Shown here: positions 61,701 to 64,000 of the stretch, one piece after another
Position numbering within the stretch: the first letter of the stretch is position 1
How the letters are laid out: each line of letters opens with the position of its first letter
From: Microbacterium sp. MYb72
Lineage (GTDB): Bacteria > Actinomycetota > Actinomycetes > Actinomycetales > Microbacteriaceae
Reading direction: 5' to 3'
Assembly (NCBI RefSeq): GCF_002979415.1
Contig: NZ_PCOT01000001.1
Coordinates: 1-64,000, forward strand
DNA: 64,000 nt
Notes under the pieces: generated by a model
The model's input: the letters and a program-made list of their open reading frames with translations, nothing else
What the model was told of the DNA's origin: nothing
Database searches by the model: none
Made by a program: the position numbers and the translations under genes

Positions 61701-62084
61701 AACGCGCACGACCTCTACCTCGAGCTCTACGAGGAGATCTTCTCGGAGGTCGCCGACGTGCATCTGCCCGCGGAGCAGGCTCCGCCGCAGGAGCCCTATG
61801 ACGCCGATGTCTCCGAGCTGCTCGGCACCTACGATCGCGAGGGGGTCCGTTCCGAGGTCTTCGCATCCGAGGACGGCGTGCGGCTGCGCACCACGATCAC
61901 CGGGCCCCTCGCCGCGCTCCTCCCCGACCCCGTGCAGGAGCACCCGCTCGTGCCGGTCAGGGAGAACGAGTTCGTGCTCCGCCCCGAGGGGATGCAGGCG
62001 TGGAACTCCGTCGTCTTCTACCGCCTCGCCACGGGTGAGCAGTACATGCACTACGGTGTCCGCGCGGCGCCGAAGGTCTCGTGA
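58752..62084 (+). CDS. S9 prolyl-oligopeptidase-type peptidase fused to a beta-lactamase-fold serine hydrolase
   Basis: 1110 residues without signal peptide. Residues ~1-370: beta-propeller repeats (SPVWSPDGSKLAF, TPVWSPDGTRLAF). Residues ~400-650: S9 hydrolase with S507 (GYSYGGF), D588 (GAADERCPVG) and H620 (GGAHLFP). After a short linker, ~660-1110 is a full S12 domain: S715-M-T-K718, Y807-C-N809, and H955-D-G-N. HDGN replaces the usual HxGG. This second half is a paralogue of the 50812 protein. Both active sites look complete. I know of no characterised enzyme of this architecture; it would cleave two bond types in one cytosolic protein. Start: ATG after a TTGGAG stretch. Confidence 0.88.
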   Translation: MTRVTVDDLLSISSPEQPALSPDGSRVVYVLRTADREADGYTRSLWQVPASGGDPVRLTRGTADTSPVWSPDGSKLAFLRAQDGPAQLWILPADGGEARGLTTLPLGAGTPVWSPDGTRLAFAAPVDSAALPGDDAATILARRSAPSAADRLGYKADGAGNLGTLVQQLHVVDAESGAVTALTRGHAHASDPFWSPDGGRLAFSSSPDDDADLTMRIQVHVTSSTDPNSAPVRVSADDVQASAVGWTPDGLHIVAVGRTNTAVGNAGLLLFPVGGGSAVDLTSSVDRNVMPGGPGYPGGMPRFSDDETLVFCLRDNGYTHLYRVAVDGSGIRPLVGGTANVSGLSVAGPTAAIVLATPDSFGDVAVVDIADGGIRTLTSYGTTDLPVLPAEERRFTISDGTVVTGWLRRDPDAEGPVPLLLDVHGGPHNAWNGAADLTHPYHLVLAQRGWAILTINPRGSDGYGDAFFSAVSGGWGVRDANDFLEPIDQLVAEGVADPARLAVTGYSYGGFMTCYLTSRDDRFAAAVAGGVVTDLFSMGGTSDVGHYLSAKENGGLPWRDEERISAQSPYAHVDRVVTPTLILHGAADERCPVGQAEQWFAALRERDVPTRLVLYPGGAHLFPLSGPPSHRADFSQRLIDWVEQYAPAAGVRGRARLDARHWQQRLSVLAAAHKVPGATLGILRLGEDPVYAHHGILNARTGVAVTDDSLFQIGSMTKVWTATAAMKLVDEGRLDLDRPVVEYVPEFRSSDDDITRTVTMRHLLNHTSGIDGDVFTDTGRGDDTLEKYVALLDGVAQNHPIGATMSYCNSGFVLAGRVIEKITGTTWDQALKDLVITPLGLTHSATLPEDVLLHSAAVGHTEIGEDGPQVAPAWMLPRAMGPAGLVCSTTADVLAFARLHLTGGLAADGTRVLSAASVERMQQREVDVPNPYTLGDAWGVGWILFDWSGRRLYGHDGNTIGQSAFLRVLPDEGVAVTLLTNGGNAHDLYLELYEEIFSEVADVHLPAEQAPPQEPYDADVSELLGTYDREGVRSEVFASEDGVRLRTTITGPLAALLPDPVQEHPLVPVRENEFVLRPEGMQAWNSVVFYRLATGEQYMHYGVRAAPKVS

Positions 62085-63199
62085 TGAGCGTCGGAGAGGT
62101 CGTCGGCATCGACCGGCTGATCGCCGACGTCGAGGAGCTGATCCGGTGCGAGTCGCCCTCGGGAGACCTGGATGCCGTGGCCCGCAGCGCCGAGGTCGTC
62201 GCCGCCCTCGGAGAACGAGTGCTGGGCGTCGGCCCCGAGCGCATCGTGATCGACGGCAGGACGCATCTGCGCTGGCGCTTCGGCGAGCCGCGGGTTCTCC
62301 TGCTCGGACACCACGACACGGTCTGGCCGGTGGGCTCGCTGGAGACGCACCCGTTCGCGGTGCGCGACGGCGTCCTGCGCGGCCCCGGCTGCTTCGACAT
62401 GAAGACGGGTGTGGCGATGGCCCTGCACGCGGTGGCCGCGCTGCCCGACCGCGACGGGGTGAGCATCCTCATCACGGGTGACGAGGAGCTCGGCTCGCCG
62501 ACGTCGAAGGACCTCATCACGACCGAGGCCGACGGGTGCTCCGCCGTGCTCGTGCTCGAAGCCGCCGCCGAGGGCGGTCATCTCAAGATCGCCCGCAAGG
62601 GGGTGTCGCTGTACCGCGTCGTCGTCACCGGTCGCGCGGCCCATGCGGGTCTCGAACCGGAGCGCGGCGTGAACGCCTCGATCGAGGCCGCGCATCTCGT
62701 CCTCGCCGTCGCGGCGCTGGGCGACGCGGATGCCGGCACGACGGTGACCCCCACGCTCCTGCGCTCGGGGAGCACGACCAACACGGTGCCGGCCGATGCG
62801 GAGTTCGCGGTCGACGTGCGCGTGCGGACCGTCGCGGAGCAGGACAGGGTCGAGGCCGCGATGCGCGCCCTCGTTCCACGCACTCCCGGCGCGCTCGTCC
62901 GCATCGACGGCGGGCCGAACCGGCCTCCGATGGAGACCTCCTCCTCGGCCGCGCTCTTCGCCCGCGCCCGCGACATCGCGGAGCGCCTGGACCTGACCCC
63001 GTTCGACGGAGTCGCCGTGGGCGGCGCGTCAGACGGGAACTTCACGGCGGGGCTGGGCGTGCCCACCCTGGACGGTCTCGGCGCCGTCGGCGGAGGCGCC
63101 CATGCCGACGACGAGCACGTCGAGGTCGACATGATCGCCCAGCGGCTCGCCCTCCTCGAGACGCTCGTCGTCGAGGTCCTGGCTGGAGAAGGGGCATGA
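62084..63199 (+). CDS. M20-family metallo-aminoacylase/carboxypeptidase
   Basis: 371 residues. Di-zinc ligands and catalytic residues: H77 (GHHDTVW), D105 (CFDMK), catalytic E134 with E135 (GDEELGS), E159 (LEAAAEG) and a late His in GGGAHADDEH. A dimerisation lid lies at ~170-285. Closest in motif style to carboxypeptidase G2/ArgE-like M20 enzymes that remove N-acyl groups or C-terminal residues. ATG 62084 overlaps the previous stop by one base; GTG 62081 is also possible. Overlaps the GNAT gene (ATGA). Confidence 0.9.
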   Translation: MSVGEVVGIDRLIADVEELIRCESPSGDLDAVARSAEVVAALGERVLGVGPERIVIDGRTHLRWRFGEPRVLLLGHHDTVWPVGSLETHPFAVRDGVLRGPGCFDMKTGVAMALHAVAALPDRDGVSILITGDEELGSPTSKDLITTEADGCSAVLVLEAAAEGGHLKIARKGVSLYRVVVTGRAAHAGLEPERGVNASIEAAHLVLAVAALGDADAGTTVTPTLLRSGSTTNTVPADAEFAVDVRVRTVAEQDRVEAAMRALVPRTPGALVRIDGGPNRPPMETSSSAALFARARDIAERLDLTPFDGVAVGGASDGNFTAGLGVPTLDGLGAVGGGAHADDEHVEVDMIAQRLALLETLVVEVLAGEGA

Positions 63200-64000
63200 C
63201 CATGACGGACGACGTCGCACAGAGGTCCGCGCGCGACGAGGCCGCCGACCTCGCGAGGGCCGCGGCCGACGCCGCGGGCGTCGAGATCCGCCTCCTCTCG
63301 ACGGTGACCGAGTTCGCGCAGGTCGCCGCGCTCTTCCAGAGCATCTGGAGCGCAGGCGGTGATCGGATGCCGGTGAACGTGGAGACCCTGCGCGCGCTGT
63401 CGAAGTCGGGCAGCTACGTCGGAGGGGCATTCGACGGCGACGAGCTCGTCGGCGCGTGCTTCGGCTTCTTCGCCGCCCCGGAGCGGCGTGCGCTGCACAG
63501 TCACATCGCGGGCGTCTCGCAGCGCATGCGCGGCCGCAGCGTCGGCTTCGCCCTCAAGGTCCACCAGCGCTCCTGGGCGATCGACGAGCATCTCGACGAG
63601 ATCTCCTGGACCTTCGACCCGCTGATCAGCAGGAACGCGTACTTCAACCTCGTCAAGCTCGCCGCGACGCCGACCGCGTACCACCGCAACTTCTACGGCC
63701 ACATGAGCGACGCCCTCAACGGCGACGACGACACCGACCGGATGCTCGTCACCTGGTACGTGCACGATCCGCGGGTCGCCGCGGCCTGCCGGGGCGAATC
63801 CTCGCGGGACTCCGCCTCCGCCCCGGAGGGCGAGCCCCTGCTCACCGTCGGCGACGACCAGGACCCCGTGCGGCATCCGACCGGGGCGCGCTTCGTGCGG
63901 GTCTCGCTCCCCCGCGACATCGAGGCGCTGCGGGTGACCGCTCCCGAGCACGCGACGCACTGGCGTCTCGCGCTGCGCGACACCCTCGGAGATCTGCTCG
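63196..64000 (+). CDS. GNAT-family N-acyltransferase (COG3375-like), cut by the window edge
   Basis: The frame stays open for 268 codons to the right edge. It begins MTMTDDVAQRSARDEAADLA. VGACFGFFAAPE is the central strand pair. RMRGRSVGFALKVHQRSWA corresponds to the acyl-CoA-binding loop (usual R/QxxGxG/A), followed by SWTFDPLISRNAYFNLVKLAA, a sequence I associate with COG3375 acyltransferases. Relatives of this group accompany N-succinylamino-acid racemase genes and succinylate D-amino acids. Its ATG overlaps the M20 stop by four bases, so the two are coupled. Confidence 0.75.
   Translation, partial: MTMTDDVAQRSARDEAADLARAAADAAGVEIRLLSTVTEFAQVAALFQSIWSAGGDRMPVNVETLRALSKSGSYVGGAFDGDELVGACFGFFAAPERRALHSHIAGVSQRMRGRSVGFALKVHQRSWAIDEHLDEISWTFDPLISRNAYFNLVKLAATPTAYHRNFYGHMSDALNGDDDTDRMLVTWYVHDPRVAAACRGESSRDSASAPEGEPLLTVGDDQDPVRHPTGARFVRVSLPRDIEALRVTAPEHATHWRLALRDTLGDLL

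Noticed and set aside
59580..62051. Very long open frame antisense to the S9-S12 fusion gene
   Set aside because: High GC at third codon positions opens the opposite frame. Its translation is Arg/Val/Gly-rich without domain motifs, while the plus strand has full catalytic motifs.
1..64000. CRISPR arrays, insertion sequences, integrases, rRNA operons
   Set aside because: No regularly spaced direct repeats with unique spacers, no transposase or recombinase motifs with inverted ends, and no rRNA sequence were seen.

Overview
The window comes from a high-GC Gram-positive actinobacterium. Codons end almost always in G or C, many starts are GTG, secreted proteins carry lipobox or twin-arginine signals, and 13E12/DUF222-HNH, GlxA-type and MsiK-dependent ABC genes are typical of the group. 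Gene content and base composition fit the Microbacteriaceae, probably Microbacterium; this is inference without a database search. No gene-free stretch is longer than about 230 bp. I found no insertion sequence, prophage, CRISPR array or rRNA gene.

Layout. 1-6238: a proline-rich membrane protein, pth, rplY, a 41-residue membrane peptide, gnd and a MacB-type ABC pair. 6326-19641: a sugar-acid region with an SMP-30 lactonase, a DapA/NAL-family aldolase, an SDR dehydrogenase, a carbohydrate ABC importer without its own ATPase, an IclR regulator, an enolase-superfamily dehydratase, a 1340-residue Tat-exported protein and a CE7-type esterase. Together these resemble a non-phosphorylative route: oxidise, open the lactone, dehydrate, cleave. 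19686-24848: an OmpR-type two-component system facing an operon for an extracytosolic flavin electron chain (FMN-binding lipoprotein, ApbE, and a RnfD/NqrB-like membrane domain fused to ferredoxin reductase). 24935-27479: prs, glmU and tRNA-Gln. 27553-32272: MarR, Rrf2, NmrA-like, MDR and GlxA genes plus a pseudouridine synthase. 32259-38613: metNIQ, a CPA1 antiporter and an ABC-F ATPase. 38641-42372: a hydrolase, a DUF222-HNH protein and two orphan exported proteins in lower-GC DNA. 42462-47675: a ChvE/GguAB monosaccharide importer with its LacI regulator and two nearly identical operators.

47855 to the right edge is one long plus-strand cluster. It holds an N-acyl-D-amino-acid deacylase, three penicillin-recognising serine hydrolases, a peptide ABC importer with a fused permease-ATPase, an 1110-residue S9 peptidase fused to a beta-lactamase-fold domain, an M20 amidohydrolase and the start of a GNAT acyltransferase. 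Apart from the importer, the enzymes have no export signal, so the picture is uptake of peptides followed by cytosolic hydrolysis. The substrate classes (D-amino-acid bonds, N-acyl amino acids) suggest scavenging of D-residue peptides. The M20-GNAT pair recalls the N-succinylamino-acid-racemase route for turning D- into L-amino acids. This cluster is the best candidate for an undescribed system in the window.

Recurring regulatory themes are several promoters whose -10 box lies about six bases before the start codon (probable leaderless mRNAs), hairpins placed on either side of solute-binding-protein genes, and short motifs shared between promoters of functionally linked genes.
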